DNA from: a bacterium | GTDB taxonomy: Bacteria; Patescibacteriota; Gracilibacteria; UM-FILTER-43-11 | NCBI GenBank assembly: GCA_030426875.1 | Contig: JAUHXI010000057.1 | Coordinates: 1 to 8,369, forward strand | Reading direction: 5' to 3' | Length of the DNA: 8,369 nucleotides | In this document: in pieces, positions 1 to 5,491 of the stretch | Layout: every line of letters begins with the position of its first letter | How positions within the stretch are numbered: position 1 is the first letter of the stretch | Made by a program: the position numbers and the translations under genes | The notes under the pieces: generated by a model | What the model saw: the letters and a program-made list of their open reading frames with translations, nothing else | Database searches by the model: none | Told to the model about the DNA's origin: nothing

Positions 1-100
1 GCCGGGACATCCTAACACCTCCCCACCTAGGAGGCTCAATTCACTCCAATACTCACCACTTTCCAATTTCCAAAGCAATTATAAATGAGAAGCTCATTGT

Positions 101-185
101 AAAAATCTCCCCTACCATCTTTCTCAAGAGGGGGATCTACCAAATTTCCCCCTTGCGAAGGGGGGTAGACGAGCAGGAGATTTTT
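101..185. repeat. Compound inverted repeat (MITE- or REP-like)
   Basis: The outer arms AAAAATCTCC (101-110) and GGAGATTTTT (176-185) are perfect 10-bp inverted copies. Inside is a second hairpin, CCCCCTT (148-154), GCG loop, AAGGGGG (158-164). A weaker one is formed by TCTT (118-121) with AAGA (126-129). CTACC occurs at 112-116 and again at 137-141, and either copy can pair with GGTAG (164-168). The A5 and T5 ends would also suit a bidirectional terminator. No target-site duplication is visible around the outer arms. It could be a non-autonomous repeat element; copy number in the genome would decide. Confidence 0.6.
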
Positions 186-345
186 CACTTGAATAAATTC
201 TAAATGAAAATCTTAACACCATTCCAAAACCCATAAAATAAGAGTTGATTTCCCGGACATTTCAGGAGTCTGGAGAGAAACGAGCGGGTAAAACAATGAA
301 TAAAGGAAATAAAGATGATTCCACCTCGTGTTCTCCCCAGCCGTT

Positions 346-379
346 TTTGCTTCGTTTTTGCGGTCAAAAATGAAGCAAA
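346..379. repeat. 15-bp hairpin with a four-base loop
   Basis: TTTGCTTC (346-353) pairs with GAAGCAAA (372-379), and TTTTTG (355-360) pairs with CAAAAA (365-370). The two blocks are joined by one G-T wobble (354/371), and the loop is CGGT. An A-tract follows at 381-388, so on the plus strand there is no U-tract and this is not a canonical terminator. On the minus strand the T-run comes before the hairpin, which also argues against termination. No gene of the window depends on it in an obvious way. Confidence 0.55.
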
Positions 380-498
380 GAAAAAAAACAAAAAATGAGG
401 TAACATGAGGGACTAGAGTATTCAATGGGGATTTGAGGGTGGAGATGGGTTGAGGTAAAGAAATTTCAAGAGAAAAATCTTCTGGTCCGGGTAGGGGG

Positions 499-663
499 TT
501 CTCAATCTCAAAAGGATCATTGGCAGAACTTGAAACTCAAGCTATACTTTCAAAAGAGCTGAGCTTTATAAAAGAGAAACAGCTCGAAGCGATTTTGGAA
601 GAAGGGAGTGAACTGGATCGAATGCTATTCTCACTCCAAAAAAAGCTAACCGCTACCCCCTAA
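499..663 (+). pseudogene. Four-helix-bundle (23S IVS-type) protein, 3' remnant
   Basis: The frame reading FSISKGSLAELETQ, then a helical stretch ending RMLFSLQKKL and a TAA stop at 661-663, matches the C-terminal half of the four-helix-bundle proteins first described as encoded in 23S rRNA intervening sequences. Their hallmark GSLAELETQ is intact at about 514-540. The N-terminal half, normally with a WQKA-like helix and the PSNIAEG motif, is missing: upstream the frame reads a short unrelated stretch back to a TGA at 451-453, and no other frame supplies the missing part. About 55 residues remain out of a usual 110-130. No ATG lies ahead of the conserved part, so it is most likely a dead fragment. 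It ends 17 bp before murI. Confidence 0.7.
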
Positions 664-680
664 CCCCTCACCCCTCAAAA

Positions 681-1505
681 ATGATAGGAATCTTCGACTC
701 CGGCTTCGGCGGCCTGACGGTCATGAAGGAATACCTGAAGCAATACCCTGAATTCGACTATTTGTATTTGGGTGATCAGGCGAATAATCCTTACGGACCT
801 CACAGTAAGGAACGCATTGAGCAATTGACCATGAAGGGGGTGGATTTTTTGGTGAAACAAGGTTGTCAGTTGATCATTGTGGCCTGCAACACGGCCAGTG
901 CGGATGCGCTGCGAGCGGTTCAGCAAAAATATGAAGGCAGGCCGGTGATTTTGGGGGTCTTGATTCCGGCGGTGCAAGAAGCCCTGGGTCAAAGCCGTTT
1001 TGGAAACATTGGCTTGATTGGCACACGGAGCACTGTCGCCTCGGGGGCTTATGAACGGGAACTCGAGAAACACAGCGAATGCTACCAGCCCAACGACAAA
1101 CGGGCGAGAGAAAAAGTGAAAGTTTACCCTCAAGCCTGCCCTCTTTTAGTGCCACTGGTGGAGGAAGGCATGCTCAAAAACCCGGCCACTCGCATGATTT
1201 TGAGGAATTATTTAAGACCCCTCAAGCACGCCCACATCGACACGCTCATTTTGGGCTGCACGCACTATCCCCTGCTCCAGCAAGAGATTGAGCGGATGAT
1301 GGGGAAGAATTGCAGGGTCATTTCGTCGTCCAAGGCCTCAGTGATGGCGATGAGGAGTTATTTTGAGCAGCATCCCGAACTTTTGGAGAAGCTGTCAAAA
1401 AATGGCACGCGGAAGTACGTGACCACGGATTCTCCGGAGCGTTTTGGGGAGTTGGGAGGACGGTTTTTGGGTGAGAGAATTGAGGTGGAGCGGGTGGAGT
1501 ATTGA
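681..1505 (+). CDS. murI: Glutamate racemase
   Basis: This enzyme interconverts L- and D-glutamate in the cytoplasm, without a cofactor, and supplies D-glutamate for peptidoglycan. The 274-residue length is normal for the family. Visible motifs are DSGFGG at residues 6-11, with Asp6 and Ser7 in the glutamate-binding site; GDxxxxPYG at 31-39; the first catalytic cysteine in ACNTAS (Cys69); ACPLLVPLVEEG at 152-163; and the second catalytic cysteine in LGCTHYPLL (Cys193, followed by Thr194 and His195). Both cysteines are present, so the enzyme should be active. The ATG at 681 puts the DSG motif at the usual distance from the N-terminus. It lacks a Shine-Dalgarno sequence and follows a C-rich CCCCTAACCCCT-type stretch. 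The gene converges on the lipoprotein at 1582-2631. Confidence 0.96.
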   Translation: MIGIFDSGFGGLTVMKEYLKQYPEFDYLYLGDQANNPYGPHSKERIEQLTMKGVDFLVKQGCQLIIVACNTASADALRAVQQKYEGRPVILGVLIPAVQEALGQSRFGNIGLIGTRSTVASGAYERELEKHSECYQPNDKRAREKVKVYPQACPLLVPLVEEGMLKNPATRMILRNYLRPLKHAHIDTLILGCTHYPLLQQEIERMMGKNCRVISSSKASVMAMRSYFEQHPELLEKLSKNGTRKYVTTDSPERFGELGGRFLGERIEVERVEY

Positions 1506-1519
1506 TTGAAAATTTTTCT

Positions 1520-1547
1520 GTAGGTAACAGGCATGCCTGGTACCTAC
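1520..1547. repeat. 28-bp near-perfect palindrome, REP-like
   Basis: GTAGGTA (1520-1526) pairs with TACCTAC (1541-1547), and CAGGCA (1528-1533) with TGCCTG (1534-1539). Only the pair 1527/1540 (A and G) fails, so 13 of 14 symmetric pairs match with no loop. It lies 14 bp after the murI stop and 34 bp from the stop of the convergent lipoprotein, a typical place for a hairpin that ends or protects both transcripts. No U-tract follows it directly on either strand. The GTAG foot followed by a palindrome recalls REP elements handled by REP-associated tyrosine transposases (RAYT); no such transposase is present here. Confidence 0.7.
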
Positions 1548-1581
1548 GAAGAGTTGCACACATTGTAAACCCACAAGTCAA

Positions 1582-2631
1582 TTAGTCTTTTGAGTTGGCT
1601 TTTTCAGCTTCTTCAGCAGCCAACTCAGCTTCAACCTTTTTAATCTCCCCCCACAACCCCATCACCATGTGCTCTTGATCCGGCCACTTCTCACCATCAA
1701 GGCTGGCATCAGGCTCTTCGCCAAGCATTGCTGATGTCACCACTTCATCAGGGTCAAGTCTGAGTCGAGCAGCTCGCCTTCTAAAATAATCATTTTTCTC
1801 ATTTTCATGTGCTTCATTTTTATGAGGGCAAGCACTTCCACGACTGACGGCTCGATGGATATTGATCCAAGTTGACTTATCTTTATAATCATAAAAATCA
1901 CCATCAGCATCCTTACATCTAATCGTCGTGCCTAGCTTTCTACGAGCACGCTCGGCAGCCCGTTTATAGGCTAAAACGTCGACAATTGGATCACACAACA
2001 CCCGAGGATCAGCCAGCTTGTCCCATAAAATGGTGAAGTAATTTGAGTTCATCCCGAACAAGCCATAGGTTTGCCATTTTTCCGGGTCATTGTTATGAGA
2101 ATTACCCTTATATTTAGGCTTCATTTTTCTTCTAGCCGCTATACTCCCCCATTGATCAGCCGGAAGCTGGTGAACGAGTCCTTTCTGAAAACTTGCCTCC
2201 CGCAACGCCACGAGCATGAGCAATTTAAGAAAGCTGTCATTTTTCGCCCCCTTTTTTTTTGTATTCATGCGCTCAACCACGTGGCGAATCAGTCGTTTGG
2301 TCGCCTCTTGCTCAGCCTCTTCGATTTTCGGCCTTCTTTGCCCCAACTCATTCACACAACCATGCGGAGCAAAAACAAATGGCTCTTCTATTTCTACATC
2401 CATAAAATCCTCTCCAATGCCAGGCGCCTCAAGCGAGGGAGCTTCATACACTTCACCACTCGATTCACCAGTACCAGAGTCAACACCGGTAGAACTTGTG
2501 CCTGAGGTGACCACAGTAGAATCAGATTCAGAACCAGGTTCAGTGGGGCTGCACGCAGTGAGCAGACCGAATACTGCCAAGCGCTGTGGCAGCTTACCTA
2601 AAAAGCGAGGGGTGGAAATTTTGAAGGGCAT
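1582..2631 (-). CDS. Lipoprotein with lytic-transglycosylase-like region
   Basis: The protein has 349 residues. A basic N-terminus and hydrophobic stretch end in the lipobox LLTAC (Cys27), predicting a secreted, lipid-anchored protein. Residues 28-75 form a Ser/Thr/Glu-rich linker. The folded part resembles soluble lytic transglycosylases: a helix with ALREASF (candidate catalytic Glu145), then TYGLFGMNS (188-196) in place of the usual GLMQ, a second helical block DVLAYKRAAERARR (218-231), and TWINIHRAVSRG (254-265). Four further cysteines (92, 213, 239, 268) could form disulfides, and an Asp-rich DADGDFYDYKD segment (241-251) looks like a metal-binding loop. The last 20 residues are Ala/Glu-rich and helical. 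A role in cutting or remodelling cell wall is an inference. It converges on murI. The ATG at 2631 has no Shine-Dalgarno sequence. A substrate-binding but inactive role is possible. Confidence 0.75.
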   Translation of the reverse strand: MPFKISTPRFLGKLPQRLAVFGLLTACSPTEPGSESDSTVVTSGTSSTGVDSGTGESSGEVYEAPSLEAPGIGEDFMDVEIEEPFVFAPHGCVNELGQRRPKIEEAEQEATKRLIRHVVERMNTKKKGAKNDSFLKLLMLVALREASFQKGLVHQLPADQWGSIAARRKMKPKYKGNSHNNDPEKWQTYGLFGMNSNYFTILWDKLADPRVLCDPIVDVLAYKRAAERARRKLGTTIRCKDADGDFYDYKDKSTWINIHRAVSRGSACPHKNEAHENEKNDYFRRRAARLRLDPDEVVTSAMLGEEPDASLDGEKWPDQEHMVMGLWGEIKKVEAELAAEEAEKANSKD

Positions 2632-2685
2632 GGGAGGGAGGGGGTAAATAGTTAGAGCTTTAAATAAAGTTGAGCATGGCCATAA

Positions 2686-2713
2686 ATTTTAATCTTTTTT
2701 AATGTTTTGTCAA
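2686..2713 (-). promoter_or_regulatory. Sigma70-type promoter for the lipoprotein at 1582-2631
   Basis: On the minus strand a perfect -35 box TTGACA (2708-2713) is followed after 16 bp by TAAAAT (2686-2691), one base from consensus. Transcription would start near 2679, leaving a leader of about 48 bases before the ATG at 2631. An 8-bp palindrome AGATATCT (2729-2736) lies just upstream of the -35 box and could be an operator. Confidence 0.5.
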
Positions 2714-2752
2714 CTAAAATAAGTCATCAGATATCTTATACGGATCAAATCG

Positions 2753-2808
2753 AAAAAGATAACATCTTTTTATGCGAAAAAGTTAACCTAATCTTAATTA
2801 ATGGTTAA
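2753..2808 (-). terminator. A+T-rich stem-loops after the 2894-3394 gene
   Basis: On the minus strand, TTAACC (2808-2803) pairs with GGTTAA (2788-2783) across a 14-base loop, followed by CTTTTT. A second perfect hairpin follows, AAAAAGAT (2753-2760) with ATCTTTTT (2764-2771) and a three-base loop. Both are weak because they are mostly A-T pairs. Their place about 85-140 bases beyond the stop of the small gene at 2894 makes termination plausible. The second hairpin is symmetric and could work in either direction. Confidence 0.3.
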
Positions 2809-2893
2809 AAAAACTTATACATTAATAAAACCTTGATCTATAGCAAAGTAAAGCAAGTTTGAAACTAATGATATCGATGAAACATCTTTAAAT

Positions 2894-3394
2894 TTAAGCA
2901 GCAGAAACATCTAAAGCATTTGTAAGGCTGACACGACCGTGATTTCCAATTTCCTCCACTTCTTGGCTAACCTTATTATAGGCCCTCATTAATTCTTGGG
3001 GGGCAATTAAATGTGCCAAATTAGAAGCAGCGACTTTCAAGATTCTTAATCGAGCTTTGTCTTGCTCAGGTACGGAATCAACCCAGTCCCAAGATTTCAC
3101 TTCCCGCAAGCTACCCAAAGCAGTAAGTAGAATTGAATTAAGGTGATTAGCACTCGCTGGATCAAGAAATTCAGACAAAGAATGCATTGCCCCACTCTCA
3201 ATTCTAGTTTTCATTAAACTCAATGCAGCAAATACTGTTTTCCTAGAAAGAAGTTTAGCCTCATCCAGTTCATCATGTTCAATATTTTGCTCACCCATAA
3301 TCACACCTAAGGCAATCATAACTTTATCAATAGTGAGTTCTTCTTGAGGGTTAGTATTTGGTCTACTGGCGACAGCGGAGGGGTTCATGGTCAC
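2894..3394 (-). CDS. Small unknown helical protein, paralogue of 3614-4147
   Basis: I do not recognise the family. The 166-residue product has no signal peptide or membrane segment, is rich in Leu, Ala and Glu, and looks mostly helical, so a soluble cytoplasmic protein is likely. It is a diverged paralogue of the neighbour at 3614-4147. The shared core is LNSILLTALGSLREVKSWDW (residues 85-104) followed by a helix ending in LMRAYNKV; 10 of 21 core residues match the neighbour. I choose the GTG at 3394 rather than the in-frame ATG at 3388, because alignment of the homologous upstream DNA places this GTG opposite the ATG of the paralogue. A good promoter (3419-3447) gives an 18-base leader without a Shine-Dalgarno sequence. 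Function unknown. Confidence 0.75.
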   Translation of the reverse strand: MTMNPSAVASRPNTNPQEELTIDKVMIALGVIMGEQNIEHDELDEAKLLSRKTVFAALSLMKTRIESGAMHSLSEFLDPASANHLNSILLTALGSLREVKSWDWVDSVPEQDKARLRILKVAASNLAHLIAPQELMRAYNKVSQEVEEIGNHGRVSLTNALDVSAA

Positions 3395-3418
3395 TTGTTT
3401 AAAATGAATATTTATTTA

Positions 3419-3447
3419 AGTATAAATTAATAACTTGTCAAAGTCAA
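3419..3447 (-). promoter_or_regulatory. Sigma70-type promoter for the 2894-3394 gene
   Basis: On the minus strand TTGACT (3442-3447), a 17-bp spacer and TATACT (3419-3424) each differ from consensus by one base. A start near 3412 would give a leader of about 18 bases to the GTG at 3394. A second TTGACA (3436-3441) overlaps the spacer. The homologous boxes exist in front of the paralogue at 4174-4202. Confidence 0.55.
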
Positions 3448-3456
3448 TCCCTTTAA

Positions 3457-3494
3457 TGAACAATTTTATTACTCATGATCAAAAAATTTGTTCA
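3457..3494. promoter_or_regulatory. Inverted repeat upstream of promoter, left copy
   Basis: TGAACAA (3457-3463) and TTGTTCA (3488-3494) are perfect inverted arms, with a T/A-rich inner stem between. The repeat ends 9 bp upstream of the -35 box of the 2894-3394 gene. The equivalent repeat precedes the paralogue at 4209-4248, where the arms are shifted by one base but still pair perfectly. It could be a two-site operator or an mRNA hairpin. Part of it is derived from the metK 3' end. Confidence 0.4.
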
Positions 3495-3495
3495 A
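3469..3495 (-). pseudogene. Detached copy of the metK 3' end
   Basis: On the minus strand this encodes LNKFFDHE and a TAA stop, matching the real metK terminus LNKFFDQE at 4222-4248 in 26 of 27 bases; the single change turns Gln into His. No other part of metK is present, and the sequence to the right of 3495 is unrelated A+T-rich DNA. It marks the breakpoint of the tandem duplication. It has no start and cannot be a gene. Confidence 0.85.
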
Positions 3496-3613
3496 ATTTT
3501 ATAGATTAAATAAAGCTATAAAAACATATTTATCAGTATAAAATAATTTTAAAATATACTTGTATTGAGGATGATATGAACAAACCCCTGAAAAGGCTGT
3601 CACAACATTGTGC

Positions 3614-4147
3614 TCAAGTGCCGCAAGTCTGAAGGGTTTCACCAAGACTTTGACGCGATTTTACGATTGGATTGGGTGCACCCACCTGGTTCAGATTTTC
3701 CCAACCTAATTTCAAATTGTCTAGCGATACCATCTGCTTTAACCTAGAAAAAACGACAGCAAGCGCATCCTGTAAAATAGGCTCAGGACTTTTAAAGTCC
3801 AATTCTCTAACCTCCTCCACCTTTGACAAGGCAATGAGTACAATTGAATTCAAATTCCAATGACTCTTTACACTCCACAAATTGGCCAAACCGCCTTTAC
3901 CAGAAGTAGTTAGTAATTTTACAAATGCTTCCATACCATCAATCACAGCCTTTTGAACAATCAATTCAAAAATCAAATTTTCAAGGCTTTCTGATTCAGA
4001 GGCAACTGCTTCTAAATAAGATGATTGAAAGGTCTCTAGCTCAGCTTTAAGACCCTTTACCCTCAGCGCCAAAACAGCGATGATTTCACTATAACCGATA
4101 CCCTCATATAAAGGCAAAACCGGCGATGTAGGAGGGGCTTGAGTCAT
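3614..4147 (-). CDS. Small unknown helical protein, paralogue of 2894-3394
   Basis: I do not recognise the family. The 177-residue product has no signal peptide and appears mainly helical and soluble. Residues 98-118 (LNSIVLIALSKVEEVRELDF and the preceding Asn) match the core of the neighbouring paralogue, and a preceding helix (residues 56-80) aligns more weakly. The N-terminus MTQAPPTSP is Pro-rich. The ATG at 4147 lies 74 bp from the metK stop on the same strand, so read-through from metK is possible. It also has its own promoter-like boxes (4174-4202). There is no Shine-Dalgarno sequence. Codon use looks more A+T-rich than in metK. The close link to metK may reflect only the site of duplication; I propose no function. 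Confidence 0.75.
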   Translation of the reverse strand: MTQAPPTSPVLPLYEGIGYSEIIAVLALRVKGLKAELETFQSSYLEAVASESESLENLIFELIVQKAVIDGMEAFVKLLTTSGKGGLANLWSVKSHWNLNSIVLIALSKVEEVRELDFKSPEPILQDALAVVFSRLKQMVSLDNLKLGWENLNQVGAPNPIVKSRQSLGETLQTCGT

Positions 4148-4173
4148 TAGCTTATTTTTTTACCATTTATGCC

Positions 4174-4202
4174 AAAATATATTAAAAACTTTTTTTTGTC
4201 AA
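4174..4202 (-). promoter_or_regulatory. Promoter-like boxes for the 3614-4147 gene
   Basis: On the minus strand a perfect TTGACA (4197-4202) and a 17-bp spacer lead to TATTTT (4174-4179), two bases from consensus. These align with the promoter of the paralogue (offset 755 bp), where the -35 is weaker but the -10 is better. The predicted leader is about 20 bases. Confidence 0.4.
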
Positions 4203-4208
4203 TCAATA

Positions 4209-4248
4209 TTGAACACTTTTTTTACTCTTGATCAAAAAATTTGTTCAA
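4209..4248. promoter_or_regulatory. Inverted repeat across the metK stop, right copy
   Basis: TTGAACA (4209-4215) and TGTTCAA (4242-4248) are perfect 7-bp inverted arms. Inside them TTTTTT (4218-4223) faces AAAAAA (4234-4239) around a 10-base loop. The structure covers the last eight codons and stop of metK and ends 6 bp upstream of the -35 box of the next gene. In the metK mRNA it would form an A+U-rich hairpin; in DNA the two half-sites, about three helical turns apart centre to centre, could bind a regulator. Confidence 0.4.
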
Positions 4249-5379
4249 CTCCCCCACCTTATCCAAGCCCTCCCATGGAAACTCCCCCCTTCCAAAATGA
4301 CCATACACCGACGTCGCCCCATAAATCGGACGCTTCAAATCAAAGGTCTCAATGATCCCCGCCGGAGACATATCAAACGTCGCCCGAATCGCCGCCTCAA
4401 TCGCCTCATCCGAATGCCTCCCCGACCCAAAGGTCGTCACATGCACCGACACCGGCTCCGGATAGCCAATCGCATAGGCAAGCTGCACCTCACACTTATC
4501 CGCCAGACCAGCCGCCACCACATTTTTAGCAATATAACGCGCCATATAAGCCCCCGAACGGTCCTGCTTGTTCGGCACCTTACCACTAAACGCTCCCCCA
4601 CCATGACGCCCCATCCCCCCATACGTGTCCACAATGATCTTCCGCCCCGTCATCCCCGTGTCCCCCTGCGGCCCACCAATCACAAACTTACCCGTTTCAT
4701 TGATCAGGAATTTAGTTTTCTCCGACAAAAAATCCCCACAAATCGGCTTGATGACATGCTCAATGATGTCTGCTCGGATGTTTGAATACTCAATGCCAGG
4801 ATCATGTTGGGCTGCCACAACCACCGCCTCAACCCCCACCGGCTTGTCATCTTGATACTCCACCGTCACCTGCGTCTTCCCATCCGGGCGAAGATAGGGC
4901 AAAATCCCCTCTTTACGGACAAAGGCCAAGCGTTTGGCTAACTTGTGAGCCAACGTGATCGGGAGCGGCATGAGCTCCGGCGTTTCATTGCAAGCAAAGC
5001 CCATCATGATGCCTTGATCCCCTGCCCCCTGAGCCTTGTGCGGGCTCTGATCCTCTTTTTCACCCTGAGCAATGTCAGGACTCTGTTCATGAATCGCATT
5101 CAAAACTGAGCAGCTCTTATAATCAATCCCATAATCCGCATTGTCATACCCAATATTCTTGAGGGTGTCCCGCACTATTTTTTGAATGTCCACATAGGTT
5201 TTAGTGGTGATTTCACCCCCCACCAGCACCAAACCCGTGGTGGTGTAAACTTCGCAACAGCAAGCCCCATCAGGATCATCCTTTAAAACCGCATCCAACA
5301 CGGCATCTGAGATCTGGTCACAGATTTTATCGGGATGGCCTTCGGTCACGGATTCTGAGGTGAAATAGTGTTTGCTCAT
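4222..5379 (-). CDS. metK: S-adenosylmethionine synthetase
   Basis: The enzyme makes S-adenosylmethionine from methionine and ATP in the cytoplasm, releasing phosphate and pyrophosphate. At 385 residues it is full length. Recognisable sites are the N-terminal FTSESVTEGHPDK with His15 and Asp17 (ATP and magnesium), Glu56 in GGEI (methionine side), the signature GAGDQG (118-123), GGPxGD (235-240), GRKIIVDTYGG (245-255) and GGGAFSGK (260-267), followed by Lys271 and the magnesium ligand Asp273. One unusual change is Val268, where most family members have Asp (SGKD). Three consecutive cysteines occur at 40-42. The ATG at 5379 gives the standard N-terminus; no Shine-Dalgarno sequence precedes it, and I see no SAM riboswitch in the 112 bp upstream. 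Its 3' end has been duplicated into the 3469-3495 region. Confidence 0.98.
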   Translation of the reverse strand: MSKHYFTSESVTEGHPDKICDQISDAVLDAVLKDDPDGACCCEVYTTTGLVLVGGEITTKTYVDIQKIVRDTLKNIGYDNADYGIDYKSCSVLNAIHEQSPDIAQGEKEDQSPHKAQGAGDQGIMMGFACNETPELMPLPITLAHKLAKRLAFVRKEGILPYLRPDGKTQVTVEYQDDKPVGVEAVVVAAQHDPGIEYSNIRADIIEHVIKPICGDFLSEKTKFLINETGKFVIGGPQGDTGMTGRKIIVDTYGGMGRHGGGAFSGKVPNKQDRSGAYMARYIAKNVVAAGLADKCEVQLAYAIGYPEPVSVHVTTFGSGRHSDEAIEAAIRATFDMSPAGIIETFDLKRPIYGATSVYGHFGRGEFPWEGLDKVGELNKFFDQE

Positions 5380-5491
5380 TATTTTGAGGACTAAAGACTA
5401 AGTAAGTATTTTTCAGGGGGTTAGAGGGGGCCCTTTATTTTGTTGGAGCACTTTTGCAAAGTGGTTCAGCAAGTCTTAGGCGTTAAACCTC

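Larger units (their letters stand above)
1..498. other. Gene-free left flank with inverted repeats
   Basis: I see no convincing gene in this stretch. Open frames on the minus strand between about 199 and 425 are rich in Phe and Leu only because they read A-rich tracts; they show no family motif and overlap a strong hairpin. The stretch contains a compound inverted repeat at 101-185 and a hairpin at 346-379, listed separately. It ends where the remnant of a four-helix-bundle gene begins. The mixture of palindromes and a broken gene suggests a decayed or insertion-prone region. Confidence 0.6.
2894..4248 (-). repeat. Diverged tandem duplication next to metK
   Basis: Two units lie head to tail: gene at 2894-3394 with upstream DNA to 3495, and gene at 3614-4147 with upstream DNA to 4248. 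Homology runs through the coding region (for example 3116-3140 against 3827-3851, about 20 of 25 bases equal), the intergenic DNA (3410-3415 against 4165-4170, 3426-3449 against 4181-4204) and into the metK 3' end (3469-3495 against 4222-4248, 26 of 27). It stops abruptly at 3495/4248. The offset is 753-755 bp near the upstream end. The distal end of the left unit is unclear; it may lie somewhere in 2650-2800. Confidence 0.8.

Noticed and set aside
199..425. Two overlapping minus-strand open frames with Phe-rich N-termini
   Set aside because: They read T-rich tracts and the 346-379 hairpin, show no family motif and have no start signal.
623..631. TGCTATTCT as an extended -10 promoter for murI
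   Set aside because: Two mismatches, no -35 box, and it lies inside the four-helix-bundle remnant; too weak to annotate.
3535..3560. AGTATA/TATACT inverted repeat downstream of the 3614-4147 gene
   Set aside because: Only six A+T-rich pairs in an A+T-rich spacer; expected by chance and without a T-tract.
3576..3632. Plus-strand 18-residue open frame (MNKPLKRL...) with GAGG five bases upstream
   Set aside because: It is very short, overlaps the 3' end of the opposite gene and has no other support; a chance match is likely.
4228..4855. Plus-strand open frames opposite metK
   Set aside because: Arg- and Pro-rich antisense shadows of a highly conserved gene.
5380..5491. Possible SAM riboswitch upstream of metK
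   Set aside because: Only 112 bp, with a short CACTTT/AAAGTG hairpin and G-runs; no SAM-riboswitch core is visible.
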